From positions 1,610,943 through 1,674,942 of the forward strand of contig NZ_FUYR01000001.1 in the NCBI RefSeq assembly GCF_900168015.1: 64,000 nt of DNA, written 5' to 3'. This document shows, piece after piece, positions 28,884-37,569 of the stretch. Position 1 is the stretch's first letter, and each line of letters starts with the position of its first letter. Source of the stretch: Daejeonella lutea (GTDB lineage Bacteria > Bacteroidota > Bacteroidia > Sphingobacteriales > Sphingobacteriaceae). Below the pieces are notes generated by a model that searched no databases, was not told the origin of the DNA, and saw only the letters and a list, made by a program, of their open reading frames with translations. The position numbers and the translations under genes are program-made.

Positions 28884-29909
28884 ATGAATAAACCTCTGTT
28901 AAAATTTACACCATCCAGTATTTATTGCCCTGCCGCGGACATTCATATTGATCCGTGGAAACCAGTCGACCGGGCAATTATCACCCACGCCCATAGCGAC
29001 CATGCGAAGTTCGGCTGCAAGCATTACCTAGCCCATAAGGATTCGGAGAGCATCTTACGTCTCCGACTAGGAGAAGACATTTCACTTCAAACGGTCGAAT
29101 ATGGAGAGGAATTTAGCATAAACGGTGTAAAATTCTCACTTCATCCCGCAGGACATATTATAGGATCTGCGCAGATCAGGGTGGAGCATAAAGACGAGGT
29201 ATGGGTTGCAAGCGGGGACTACAAACTACAGGACGATGGCTTTGCTGCACCTTTTGAACCCGTCAAATGCAATGCTTTCATTACAGAATCCACCTTCGGC
29301 TTACCAATCTACAAGTGGCCGGCTCAGGCTGACATAATGAATGATATCAGTGAATGGTGGCGTCAGAACCGCATGACAGGGAAAGCTAGTATACTAATGG
29401 GCTATTCCCTGGGGAAGATGCAGCGTCTCATTAAAAACCTGCAGCCATTTGATGGAGCTGTATTTGCACATGGGGCAACTTTTAATCTCAATGAGCGGCT
29501 GAGAGCTGTAGGTCATGACCTGCCATTTATTCCTTTGATAACTAAAGACACAGACCGGAAGCTGTTTCGGGGAGCCCTGATACTTGCCCCGGGATCGGTG
29601 TTAAATACCAGCTGGATAAAGAAATTCGAACCGTATTCAACTGGATATTGCTCAGGCTGGATGGCAGTTCGGGGTGCCAAAAACAGGAAAGCGATTGACC
29701 GGGGATTTGTGCTGTCGGACCACGCAGACTGGAATGACCTCGAATCGGCTATTGCGGAAACAGGAGCACAAAAGGTGTACGTTACACACGGATATACAGA
29801 CACGTATGCACGTTGGCTAAATGAAAAAGGTATTGAAGCCGCTGAGGTAAAAACAATGTACGGGCAGGAAGAAGAGGCAGCTGAAGAAGAAATAATTGCG
29901 GAGTCATGA
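28884..29909 (+). CDS. ligase-associated DNA exonuclease, MBL/beta-CASP fold
   Basis: A 341-residue metallo-beta-lactamase-fold nuclease of the mRNA 3'-end-processing-factor-like, ligase-associated group. Start ATG 28884 is chosen because the conserved domain begins within 10 residues; the frame extends to 28788 without homologous sequence. Metal motif HAHSDH (His35, His37, Asp39, His40) and a later SDHADW histidine are present. It probably processes DNA ends before sealing. It overlaps the DNA ligase gene by 4 nt (ATGA), a strong sign of joint function. Confidence 0.88.
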   Translation: MNKPLLKFTPSSIYCPAADIHIDPWKPVDRAIITHAHSDHAKFGCKHYLAHKDSESILRLRLGEDISLQTVEYGEEFSINGVKFSLHPAGHIIGSAQIRVEHKDEVWVASGDYKLQDDGFAAPFEPVKCNAFITESTFGLPIYKWPAQADIMNDISEWWRQNRMTGKASILMGYSLGKMQRLIKNLQPFDGAVFAHGATFNLNERLRAVGHDLPFIPLITKDTDRKLFRGALILAPGSVLNTSWIKKFEPYSTGYCSGWMAVRGAKNRKAIDRGFVLSDHADWNDLESAIAETGAQKVYVTHGYTDTYARWLNEKGIEAAEVKTMYGQEEEAAEEEIIAES

Positions 29910-31501
29910 AGCGATTTACCGAACTATTCCTTCAACTCGACCGAACGAACAAAACGAACGAGAAAGTTGAATTGCTTAAAAGCTATTTTCTTTCGGCACC
30001 TGACGAGGATAAGATTTGGGCACTCGCACTTTTTACCGGAAGAAGACCACCACGAAAAATAAAATCATCGCAGGTTCAAGAATGGGCACTCGAGCTCGCT
30101 GGTATACCGTATTGGCTATTCAGGGAAAGCTATGGCAGTGTTGGCGACCTGGCGGAAACGGTTTCACTGATCCTGCCACAGCCCACGGAAGTTAGCGAGG
30201 AAAAAACATTAGCAGAATGGTTCAGTGGTCTTGCTGACTTGAAAACTGCCAGCGATGAAGAAAAGAAAGACTTTATCCTTAAAGCATGGAGACAACTCTC
30301 GGCTTTCGAGATCTTTGTTTTTAATAAACTGCTTATGGGCAGCTTCAGGATTGGCGTGTCCCAAACTCTGGTAACAAGAGCTATCTCAGAGATAACTGAC
30401 AGTACACCCGCTATTATTTCCCATCGGTTGATGGGATCATGGGATCCGGCTTCGACATCCTATAAGGAACTGATTCATTCCGAAAACGCTGGGGATGAGT
30501 ATTCCAAACCCTATCCTTTTTATCTTTCATATGCAATTCAGGGCACTGTTGACGATCTTGGCAGTCCTGAAGACTGGTTTGCAGAATGGAAGTGGGATGG
30601 GATCAGATCACAAATCATCTATCGCGATGGCGAAATTTACATCTGGTCGCGGGGTGAAGAACTTATCACCGATAAATTTCCAGAACTCCACATCCTGAAA
30701 GATCACCTTCCCGAGGGAACAGTTCTCGACGGCGAACTCATCTGTTTTGGTGAAACAAAGCCCCTTTCATTTAATGTGTTACAAACTCGTATTGGCAGGA
30801 AAAATCTCACCAAAAAAATCCTCGAGGAAGCACCGGCAGTTTTCATTGCCTACGATCTCATGGAATTTGGAGGAAAAGATATCCGCAATGAAGAACAGAA
30901 AGCACGGCGAAAAGTACTCGAAACGATAGTCAATGATGCAGGCATTCAAGCGGTGTTCAAACTTTCACCCCTTATCGATTTCCGCGAATGGCAGGAGCTG
31001 AAAGATCTTCACTTGCGTGCAAGGGAATTTGCTGCTGAAGGCTTTATGCTAAAACATAAGGAAGCACCTTATCTTTCCGGAAGAAAAAAAGGCGACTGGT
31101 GGAAATGGAAAACGGATCCCCTGAGTATCGATGCCGTTCTGGTCTACGCCCAAAAAGGAAGCGGCCGCCGAGCTGAACTTTACACCGACTACACCTTCGC
31201 TGTGTGGGATGAAGACAAGCTGGTACCCTTTGCGAAAGCATATTCTGGGCTTACCGACAAGGAAATTGGAAAAGTCGATTATTTTATAAAGAGGAACACT
31301 CTTGAAAAATTCGGTCCTGTGCGCACGGTAAAGGCAGAGCTGGTGTTTGAAATTGGCTTTGAAGGTATCAACGCATCAACCCGGCATAAATCCGGCATCG
31401 CAGTTCGCTTTCCCCGGATATTACGCTGGCGAACTGACAAAACAGTTAATGAGGCAGATACGCTGCAGAATCTCAAAGCCCTCTTATCACAGTTCAATTA
31501 G
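29906..31501 (+). CDS. ATP-dependent DNA ligase
   Basis: A 531-residue ATP-dependent ligase of the bacterial type paired with an MBL exonuclease. An N-terminal DNA-binding domain (about 1-180) precedes the adenylation domain with nucleophile Lys229 in EWKWDG, motif III-like VLDGEL, LKHKEAPY and WWKWK (motif V). A C-terminal OB domain (about 420-530) includes ELVFEIGFEGI. It is likely a repair ligase acting with the upstream exonuclease. The helicase and phosphoesterase that often accompany this pair are not adjacent here. Confidence 0.93.
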   Translation: MKRFTELFLQLDRTNKTNEKVELLKSYFLSAPDEDKIWALALFTGRRPPRKIKSSQVQEWALELAGIPYWLFRESYGSVGDLAETVSLILPQPTEVSEEKTLAEWFSGLADLKTASDEEKKDFILKAWRQLSAFEIFVFNKLLMGSFRIGVSQTLVTRAISEITDSTPAIISHRLMGSWDPASTSYKELIHSENAGDEYSKPYPFYLSYAIQGTVDDLGSPEDWFAEWKWDGIRSQIIYRDGEIYIWSRGEELITDKFPELHILKDHLPEGTVLDGELICFGETKPLSFNVLQTRIGRKNLTKKILEEAPAVFIAYDLMEFGGKDIRNEEQKARRKVLETIVNDAGIQAVFKLSPLIDFREWQELKDLHLRAREFAAEGFMLKHKEAPYLSGRKKGDWWKWKTDPLSIDAVLVYAQKGSGRRAELYTDYTFAVWDEDKLVPFAKAYSGLTDKEIGKVDYFIKRNTLEKFGPVRTVKAELVFEIGFEGINASTRHKSGIAVRFPRILRWRTDKTVNEADTLQNLKALLSQFN

Positions 31502-31568
31502 TGAATGTAAAAATTTCCTTTACTATCCTTCTTCCTAAACAATTAAGACTGCTCCACGTTGGATAGTC

Positions 31569-32369
31569 ATGGAAAGCGAAAAATTCTACGATAAAGCCTA
31601 CGATTGGGTACTTTCCAGCGGCCCACGTGTACTGCTCGGATTGATAATACTCCTTGTGGGCTTTTGGCTTATACGCGTAACGCTGAACTGGTTCAAGGCG
31701 CATATGCGTAGGAAAGAGGTCGACGCATCACTGAAACCGTTCTTTCTGAGCCTGGTCGGAATTGCCCTTCGCGTGCTGCTTGTGTTGGTCGTTATGCAGA
31801 TTGTCGGCATCCAAATGACCATTTTCGCTGCAGTAATCGGAGCTGTAGGTGTGGCTGCGGGTCTTGCCCTTTCCGGGACATTACAAAATTTTGCCAGTGG
31901 TGTGCTCATTCTACTCTTAAAACCTTTTGTTGTCGGTGATAATATCATCACTCAAAACATGGAAGGTACAGTCACCACGATCGAGATATTTTACACGATT
32001 GTAACGACGTTTGATAACAGATCGGTAATTGTACCCAACGGTAAGCTGCTGAATGAGGTGATAATAAATTTGAGCAGAGAGGGTAACCGTCGGCTGGATT
32101 TAGAATTAAAATTCAGTTACGGTATTGAATATGAAACGATCAAACGGAATTTGGAAAATGCCATTGACGACTCTGTCAATCTTCTCCACAAAGCTGAGCG
32201 AAGAGTAGGTGTCTCAGCACTTGATGATGATGGCTATAAAGTTATGGTCAATGTGTGGCTGCATGCTCACGGGTATCACGATGCAAGGCTCGCCCTGCAG
32301 GAAAAAATCATGTCATACATGAAGAAATCGGGGGTATTACTTCCGGGAATGGAACCTGCAAAAGAATAA
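31569..32369 (+). CDS. small-conductance mechanosensitive channel (MscS family)
   Basis: A 266-residue MscS-type channel that opens under membrane tension to release osmolytes. Three predicted membrane segments (about 20-40, 60-80, 85-118). The pore helix is Gly/Ala-rich (GAVGVAAGLALSGTLQNFASG), and the beta domain begins at FVVGDNI with the VPNGKLLNEVIINLS motif near 155-170. Length and order match E. coli MscS (286). It lies 67 nt after the ligase on the same strand and could share its transcript, though function is unrelated. Confidence 0.93.
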   Translation: MESEKFYDKAYDWVLSSGPRVLLGLIILLVGFWLIRVTLNWFKAHMRRKEVDASLKPFFLSLVGIALRVLLVLVVMQIVGIQMTIFAAVIGAVGVAAGLALSGTLQNFASGVLILLLKPFVVGDNIITQNMEGTVTTIEIFYTIVTTFDNRSVIVPNGKLLNEVIINLSREGNRRLDLELKFSYGIEYETIKRNLENAIDDSVNLLHKAERRVGVSALDDDGYKVMVNVWLHAHGYHDARLALQEKIMSYMKKSGVLLPGMEPAKE

Positions 32370-32381
32370 TCGAAATCATAA

Positions 32382-33146
32382 TCATACTGCATCATCTGAC
32401 GCCACAAAGGAATTAAGGACGGACAGATTTTTGACCGCGTCACCCATGGTATTGTTGAAATAGGTGTATACACATTTCCCGTCTGTCAACCAGGATCTTA
32501 TGTACTGGGAATACTCGAATAAGAAATCATCTGAATACGAGCCCCTGTAATTTCCACCAGGGCCATGAAACCGCAGATAAACGTCATTTCCGTCCTGTTC
32601 GATAAATTCTGATTGGGATCCTGCTTTGTCATGCAGTACGAAGGCAGCCTTATAGCTGTCCAGCATTTGATGAACGTCTTCTTTATACCAATCCATTCTA
32701 CGAAACTCCAGAAATACCTTCCACTCGTAGTTAGGATCTGCTTCACGAATTTTAACCAATAAGCGCTCGACCCGTTTTTCCGCAGACAGGTCGAGTTTAG
32801 GAGGAAACTGAACAAGCAAACATCCTTTTTTATCAGCAACGGTATTTATAACCTGCATAAACCTATGAACATCATCATCTTTAAATAGCAAGTCCTTCAC
32901 ATGAGTGATATCGCGCCATAATTTGTAGGTAAAGCGGAAATTATCTGGCACCTCAGCAGCCCAATTGGCCACAGTTCTGGCCATAGGAATTTTGTAGAAT
33001 GAGCTGTTAATTTCAATGCTGTTGAAAAGGTGAGAATAATAGTTGAGTCGCGATCCGCTTTGAAATTCTTTAGGGTATAAAGTCTTATTTGGTACGGGCA
33101 ATGCCATCCCGCTTGTTCCTGAATAGAAATTCTTTGGCAGATTCAT
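32382..33146 (-). CDS. DUF72 family protein
   Basis: A 254-residue TIM-barrel-like DUF72 protein (YecE family): FYSGTSGMALP at the N-terminus, YYSHLFNSIEINSSFYKIP, FTYKLWRDITHVKDL, LLVQFPPKL, LEFRRMDWY and YLRFHGPGGNYRGSY are family blocks. The biochemical role is unknown. Its stop lies 12 nt from the convergent MscS stop. Confidence 0.85.
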   Translation of the reverse strand: MNLPKNFYSGTSGMALPVPNKTLYPKEFQSGSRLNYYSHLFNSIEINSSFYKIPMARTVANWAAEVPDNFRFTYKLWRDITHVKDLLFKDDDVHRFMQVINTVADKKGCLLVQFPPKLDLSAEKRVERLLVKIREADPNYEWKVFLEFRRMDWYKEDVHQMLDSYKAAFVLHDKAGSQSEFIEQDGNDVYLRFHGPGGNYRGSYSDDFLFEYSQYIRSWLTDGKCVYTYFNNTMGDAVKNLSVLNSFVASDDAV

Positions 33147-33193
33147 GTTTGAGTAACATCATCCACATGTTAAGGTTTGAGAAATTACTGTAT

Positions 33194-33224
33194 AAAAAAA
33201 GAGGGACCCAAATGAGCCCCTCTT
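33194..33224 (-). terminator. rho-independent terminator of the lactonase gene
   Basis: Read on the minus strand: stem AAGAGGG and CCCTCTT (33218-33224 with 33199-33205) around a 12-nt loop, followed by seven T (A-run 33194-33200 on plus). It is 25 nt past the lactonase stop. Confidence 0.75.
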
Positions 33225-33248
33225 CATATTTAATCTATTCCTCTTTTC

Positions 33249-34370
33249 TTAGTCCATTTTAACAAACTTCACCAGTGAAGGCTTGTCGTGCTGGATTTTC
33301 TGGCCTGTTGGGGTTAGCAAACCGGTTTGCTGATCCCTCTTAAAGAAAATGATTTCATTCGTACCCTGGCTGGTAACAAGCATCCAGTTACCTGAGGGAT
33401 CAATGTCAAAGGTCCTTGAACTCTTGCCTCCTATAGGTTGTCTGCCAACTACAGTAAGCTTTCCGGTCTTCTGGTCCACAGAATAGATCGCAATTTCATT
33501 GAGTACATTACGCGTTGAGGCATACAAAAATTTGCCATCAGACGAAACATGGATATCAGCGCCATCTGGTTTGCCAGTATAACTATCCGCAGCCATTTTG
33601 ATGGTTTGAATCAAATTGATCTTTCCTTTTTTGTAGGTAAAGGCATTCACAGTTCCATCAAGCTCCGTTACAGCATAATAAAATTTCTTGTTAGGATGAA
33701 AAGTAGAGTGGCGGGGACCAGCACCCGGTGCGAGAGTGACAAAACCCTGAGCAGTGGGAGTAAGTGGATTTGGCCGTTTGCTGGCATCGAAAGCATATAC
33801 ATTCATCTTATCTGTTCCCAGATCCGCAGTGATCACATATTTATTGTCCGGCGAAACTACTGCAGAGTGAACAAACGGTTTATTCTTTGCTATGCTTTTA
33901 CCTTCATGCTTGATATCCTGTATATCAGAACCTAATGTTCCATCGGCATTGATCGGCACAGCTGTTAATGTTCCACCACCGTAGTTACCGGCAAACACAT
34001 ATTTCCCTTTCGCATCAACTGAGATATACGTCGGACCCCCGCTGCCGGAAGGAACGCTATTTAAAAGCTTAAGATCACCTGTCTTTGAATCAAATGATAA
34101 GGCATTGATGTTCTTGCTGCGGTCCTCGCTCACAGTATATACAAACTTGCGGTCGTTTGTTACAGCAAAATATGATGGACTGCCTAAAACAACCTTTGAT
34201 TTATATGTAGTGGATGCATCTTTGGTGTCGAACTCGTAAACGTAAATCCCTTCACTCTTTTCCGGAGATGTGTAGGTACCGATCAACAAATGATACTTAG
34301 TGCCTTGAGCAAACAAAGACCCTGTCAGTCCAAGAATGGCACAAAAGCTTATAATTTTTTTAAGGTTCAT
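33249..34370 (-). CDS. lactonase family beta-propeller protein
   Basis: A 373-residue exported protein of the YkgB/Pgl-type seven-bladed propeller lactonase family (PF10282). Signal peptide 1-21 (GSLFAQ). Blades carry LIGTYTSPEKSEGIYVYEFD, GGPTYISVDAKGKYVFAGNYGGG, HSAVVSPDNKYVITADLG and GPRHSTFHPNKKFYYAVTEL, the recognisable family blocks. Cytoplasmic members hydrolyse 6-phosphogluconolactone; this one is exported and its substrate is unknown. It is a single-gene unit with its own terminator. Confidence 0.87.
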   Translation of the reverse strand: MNLKKIISFCAILGLTGSLFAQGTKYHLLIGTYTSPEKSEGIYVYEFDTKDASTTYKSKVVLGSPSYFAVTNDRKFVYTVSEDRSKNINALSFDSKTGDLKLLNSVPSGSGGPTYISVDAKGKYVFAGNYGGGTLTAVPINADGTLGSDIQDIKHEGKSIAKNKPFVHSAVVSPDNKYVITADLGTDKMNVYAFDASKRPNPLTPTAQGFVTLAPGAGPRHSTFHPNKKFYYAVTELDGTVNAFTYKKGKINLIQTIKMAADSYTGKPDGADIHVSSDGKFLYASTRNVLNEIAIYSVDQKTGKLTVVGRQPIGGKSSRTFDIDPSGNWMLVTSQGTNEIIFFKRDQQTGLLTPTGQKIQHDKPSLVKFVKMD

Positions 34371-34859
34371 GTTTTTAGTTTTAAGATCCCAAGATATAAA
34401 AATTAAAGATTAGTATAAAAGAATAGGGCTTTTCAAACTACAGTGTTACAATGTGTTATTTCTGCAGTTCTATTGCGCAGAGAATTTTCAGTAAAAATTG
34501 TTATAAATCTCAGCTCTTAGTATTTTCGTTTAACGAAATACTCCCTCCTGATTTTCAATCCTCTCCTTACTTTCCTTACTATTAGGTCCAATTGCTGCTC
34601 GGAAATTCTTGTAGGCAAATTCGTAAACGATAGATGAAAGATCCGCCAAGGATTCGGGATGGTTTCGGTAATTTCCCGAAGCTGTCTCGGAACTGTCCCG
34701 GAACTGTCCCGGAACTGGTACGTAGCAAGTACCTAACAGCTACCTACCCTTCCCGAAGCATATACGCTTTTAGAATAGTCAGAAAATTAATCAATAAATA
34801 GGGCTGGAATTATTTACTTAAAGTTAAAAAATAAATTCAGGATTGCAAATTATTTGGAG
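34371..34859. other. 489-bp intergenic region with an 11-bp-phased array
   Basis: Lies upstream of the lactonase gene and downstream of the Moco subunit gene, both on the minus strand. The part next to the lactonase start may hold its promoter (minus-strand TTTG at 34434-34437 and an AT-rich -7-like element near 34402-34412, weak). The middle (34649-34758) is the phased array described separately. I see no credible gene. Confidence 0.6.
34649..34758. repeat. degenerate 11-bp tandem array, ten units
   Basis: Ten contiguous 11-bp units can be laid out from 34649. The clearest are CTGTCTCGGAA (34682-34692) and two identical CTGTCCCGGAA units (34693-34703 and 34704-34714). ATTTCCCGAAG (34671-34681) and CCTTCCCGAAG (34748-34758) carry the same CCCGAA core as the array at 5.6 kb. 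CAAGTACCTAA and CAGCTACCTAC (34726-34747) form a second sub-family. Confidence 0.8.
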
Positions 34860-36977
34860 CTATCCCGACACATTATCTGCTACTTTACCATCGGGGATGA
34901 GAGGCAGGGCTGTCAATCCGATACCTGTTGCGTCTAAAATTGCATTTCGTATTGCCGGTGCTACACCAATAATAGGTGCTTCGCCAGCTCCTGCCGATGG
35001 AAGATCCTTACGATCGATCATAACTATTTCTATTTCCGGGAGATCACTAAATCTTGGGACACGATATGATGAAATGGAAGGGTTCAAGATTTTGCCCCCA
35101 GCAAAGTCCACTGCTTCGAACAAAGCACCGCCAAGGCCCTGTACGATCGAACCCATAATCTGGTTGTGAAGATGAGCCGGGTTAACAATTGCCCCACACT
35201 CAAATGCTTCAGTAATTCGAATAACCTTAACGCGATTATTAATTATGGATACCTCTGCACAGGTGGCCACATATCCGCCTTTGTCGAAACCGGTAGCGAT
35301 TCCAAATCCATTGCCTGGAGACTTTTTTCGTGCCCCCCAGCCAAAGCTTTTTGCGGCGGCTTCCAGCACAGCTTTGAACCGTGGTTCTTTCAGATTTTTA
35401 AGCCTGAAATCCAACTGATCCATCTCCAGCATCCGTGCCAGGTCTCCCATATGGCTTTCGCGGGCGAATACATTTGCAGTTGATGCAAGGCCCCGATAAG
35501 AACCTTGCTTGAGAGGAGTATCGGCTGGGTGAAATAGATTTTGCTGATTGGCAACGGTATATGGCGTCGCGATAGCGGCGGGGCCGGAATTATAATTATG
35601 GAAATCCCATGCGGTAATCGTACCATCTTTCCTGACACCGCTATTTATTTCTATGACACCGGCTGGTCTGAAATAGGCCCAGGTAAATTCTTCTTCGCGC
35701 GTCCAAACAAGTTTAACTGGTTTGCCAACAGCCTTAGATAGTTTTGCGGCCTCTTCAGCGGCTTCACCGCTGTGTTTACCTCCATATGCTGATCCGGTGT
35801 CGGGGACGATGACCCTGACCATTTCTTTTGGAATGTTGAACAATCCGGCAAGTGTATCACGCACACCAAATGGACGCTGAGTGCCGGTATAAACAGTTAG
35901 TTTTCCCTGCTCCCAGAACGCTATTGCTGCACGGGGCTCGAGCGGCACATGCGCGATATAGTCAACCTGGTAACTTGCCTTATGTTTATGGTCAGCTTCC
36001 CTGAGTCCCTTACTAAGATCTCCCTGAATACCCGATGACCTTCCCGGATCACCCGTGTTTTTTAAGTGCTCAAATAGTTCTGAACGCGCCTTCTGCGGGG
36101 ATGTTTTCCAGTTTGCGTGAATGACTTTAATAGCCTTTGCCGCTGTCCATGGGTCATTAGCTGTGACACCTATAAAGCCGCCTTCCTGCACGATAATTAC
36201 GCCGGGAATTGCCTTTGCAGCCGAGGTGTCGGCATCAATTAACTCGGATTTGTATGCCGGGGGGCGCAGGATCTTACCGTAAACCATTCCCGTTACTTTC
36301 ATATCGGAAACATACTTGTGTTTACCTGTAAGAAAGGACTTGATATTGACTTTTGGAACAGATGTTCCGCTTATCTTTCTTTCAGCAATGGGTATAACTT
36401 TAGTAGCATCGGATATCGGGACAAGGAGCCGCTTTCCTCCGGACAATTGCCCATATGACATCTTATTCTTGTTTGTTGGATCGCTGACAAATCCCCCGTC
36501 GGCAACTAATGTGTCAGGATCCGTCTTCCATACAGCTGCTGCCACCCTGATAAGTTCATGCCTGGCTGCTGCAGAGGCTTTGCGTAACTGAGCACCCATC
36601 TGAGGAGTTGACCGACTGCCTACGGTACCGAAATCGTTCGGTACCAGATCTGTATCCGCCATGACCAATCTGACGGAATCTAATGAAACTTGCAGTTCCT
36701 CAGCAACAACCTGCGCAAGCGATGTCCGAATGTTCTGCCCCACCTCTGTTTTACCAGTGAACACGGTGATTATTCCATCCTCACCTACATGAACCCATGC
36801 ACCAATCTGGTTCTCAGGGATTGGGATGAAAGTTCGATTTGAGGCAAGTGATAATAGATCATTGGAAACAAATACCACCGCGAGGCCGCCTCCCAAAAGC
36901 TTGAAAAATTTCCTCCGGTTTAGATAATTTTGACCCGGATCGCTGTGAATGCTCATTTGTTTCTCGGTCTTCTCCAT
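34860..36977 (-). CDS. Tat-exported Moco-binding subunit of a two-subunit molybdoenzyme (IorB-like)
   Basis: A 705-residue molybdenum hydroxylase large subunit of the isoquinoline 1-oxidoreductase beta type. A twin-arginine motif (NRRKFF, Arg21-Arg22) precedes a hydrophobic stretch, so it is exported folded. TGKTEVGQNI, GTVGSRSTPQM, YGGKHSGEA, QGSYRGLAS and the catalytic Glu666 in GAGEAPIIG are family features. It starts 4 nt after its 2Fe-2S partner. No FAD subunit is present, so electrons likely go to a cytochrome or other carrier encoded elsewhere. The substrate is unknown. Confidence 0.9.
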   Translation of the reverse strand: MEKTEKQMSIHSDPGQNYLNRRKFFKLLGGGLAVVFVSNDLLSLASNRTFIPIPENQIGAWVHVGEDGIITVFTGKTEVGQNIRTSLAQVVAEELQVSLDSVRLVMADTDLVPNDFGTVGSRSTPQMGAQLRKASAAARHELIRVAAAVWKTDPDTLVADGGFVSDPTNKNKMSYGQLSGGKRLLVPISDATKVIPIAERKISGTSVPKVNIKSFLTGKHKYVSDMKVTGMVYGKILRPPAYKSELIDADTSAAKAIPGVIIVQEGGFIGVTANDPWTAAKAIKVIHANWKTSPQKARSELFEHLKNTGDPGRSSGIQGDLSKGLREADHKHKASYQVDYIAHVPLEPRAAIAFWEQGKLTVYTGTQRPFGVRDTLAGLFNIPKEMVRVIVPDTGSAYGGKHSGEAAEEAAKLSKAVGKPVKLVWTREEEFTWAYFRPAGVIEINSGVRKDGTITAWDFHNYNSGPAAIATPYTVANQQNLFHPADTPLKQGSYRGLASTANVFARESHMGDLARMLEMDQLDFRLKNLKEPRFKAVLEAAAKSFGWGARKKSPGNGFGIATGFDKGGYVATCAEVSIINNRVKVIRITEAFECGAIVNPAHLHNQIMGSIVQGLGGALFEAVDFAGGKILNPSISSYRVPRFSDLPEIEIVMIDRKDLPSAGAGEAPIIGVAPAIRNAILDATGIGLTALPLIPDGKVADNVSG

Positions 36978-36981
36978 AGCC

Positions 36982-37431
36982 TTAGCTCGATGCGGCCAGC
37001 TTAATGGCCTTTATAATATTTGCATATGTACCGCAACGACAGATATTACGGTTCATGACATCGACGATTTGAGCATCAGTCGGTTTAGGGTTTCGGGAAA
37101 GTAGCGATACTGTCGCAATGATCATTCCCGAAGCACAATAGGAACATTGAAAAGGATCAGTTTTCAGAAAAGCCTCCTGGACTTTATGAAGCTTATCATT
37201 TTTTTCCAGGCCTTCAATAGTCTCGATCTTTTTCCCCTCAAGAGAGTTAATGCGGGTGACGCACGAAGGTGTCGCCGATCCGTCGATAAGCACCATACAT
37301 GCACCGCATGCTGCTTCTCCACATCCATATTTAGTTCCAGTAAGATCGAGCTCTTCGCGCAGAACAGTGAGCAGATCTGAATCAGGACCGGCATTTACAG
37401 TTACGGATTTGCCATTAATTGTTAGAACCAT
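36982..37431 (-). CDS. 2Fe-2S subunit of a two-subunit molybdoenzyme (IorA-like)
   Basis: A 149-residue subunit with two 2Fe-2S clusters: Cys37, 42, 45, 57 (plant-type, GCGEAACGAC) and Cys96, 99, 131, 133 (CSYC, CRCG). It has no signal of its own and probably rides out with the Tat-tagged partner. First gene of the two-gene operon. It is clearly distinct from the 2Fe-2S subunit at the start of the window, which belongs to a cytoplasmic three-subunit enzyme. Confidence 0.92.
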   Translation of the reverse strand: MVLTINGKSVTVNAGPDSDLLTVLREELDLTGTKYGCGEAACGACMVLIDGSATPSCVTRINSLEGKKIETIEGLEKNDKLHKVQEAFLKTDPFQCSYCASGMIIATVSLLSRNPKPTDAQIVDVMNRNICRCGTYANIIKAIKLAASS

Positions 37432-37513
37432 GATATGTCCTTAAACATCTTAAGTTACATCAAAAGGCAAACTCATCCAAGTAACATTTTAAATAATGAC
37501 TACGGAACCGCTT

Positions 37514-37549
37514 AAAAAAAGGCATATCCCGACCTTGCCGGGATATTCC
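37514..37549 (-). terminator. rho-independent terminator after the MopE-motif lipoprotein
   Basis: Minus-strand hairpin with an 8-bp perfect stem (ATATCCCG 37524-37531 and CGGGATAT 37539-37546) and 7-nt loop, followed by a run of seven T (A-run 37514-37520 on plus). It lies 21 nt past the stop at 37570. Confidence 0.8.
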
Positions 37550-37569
37550 TTTCGAAAAAAATGATGTAC

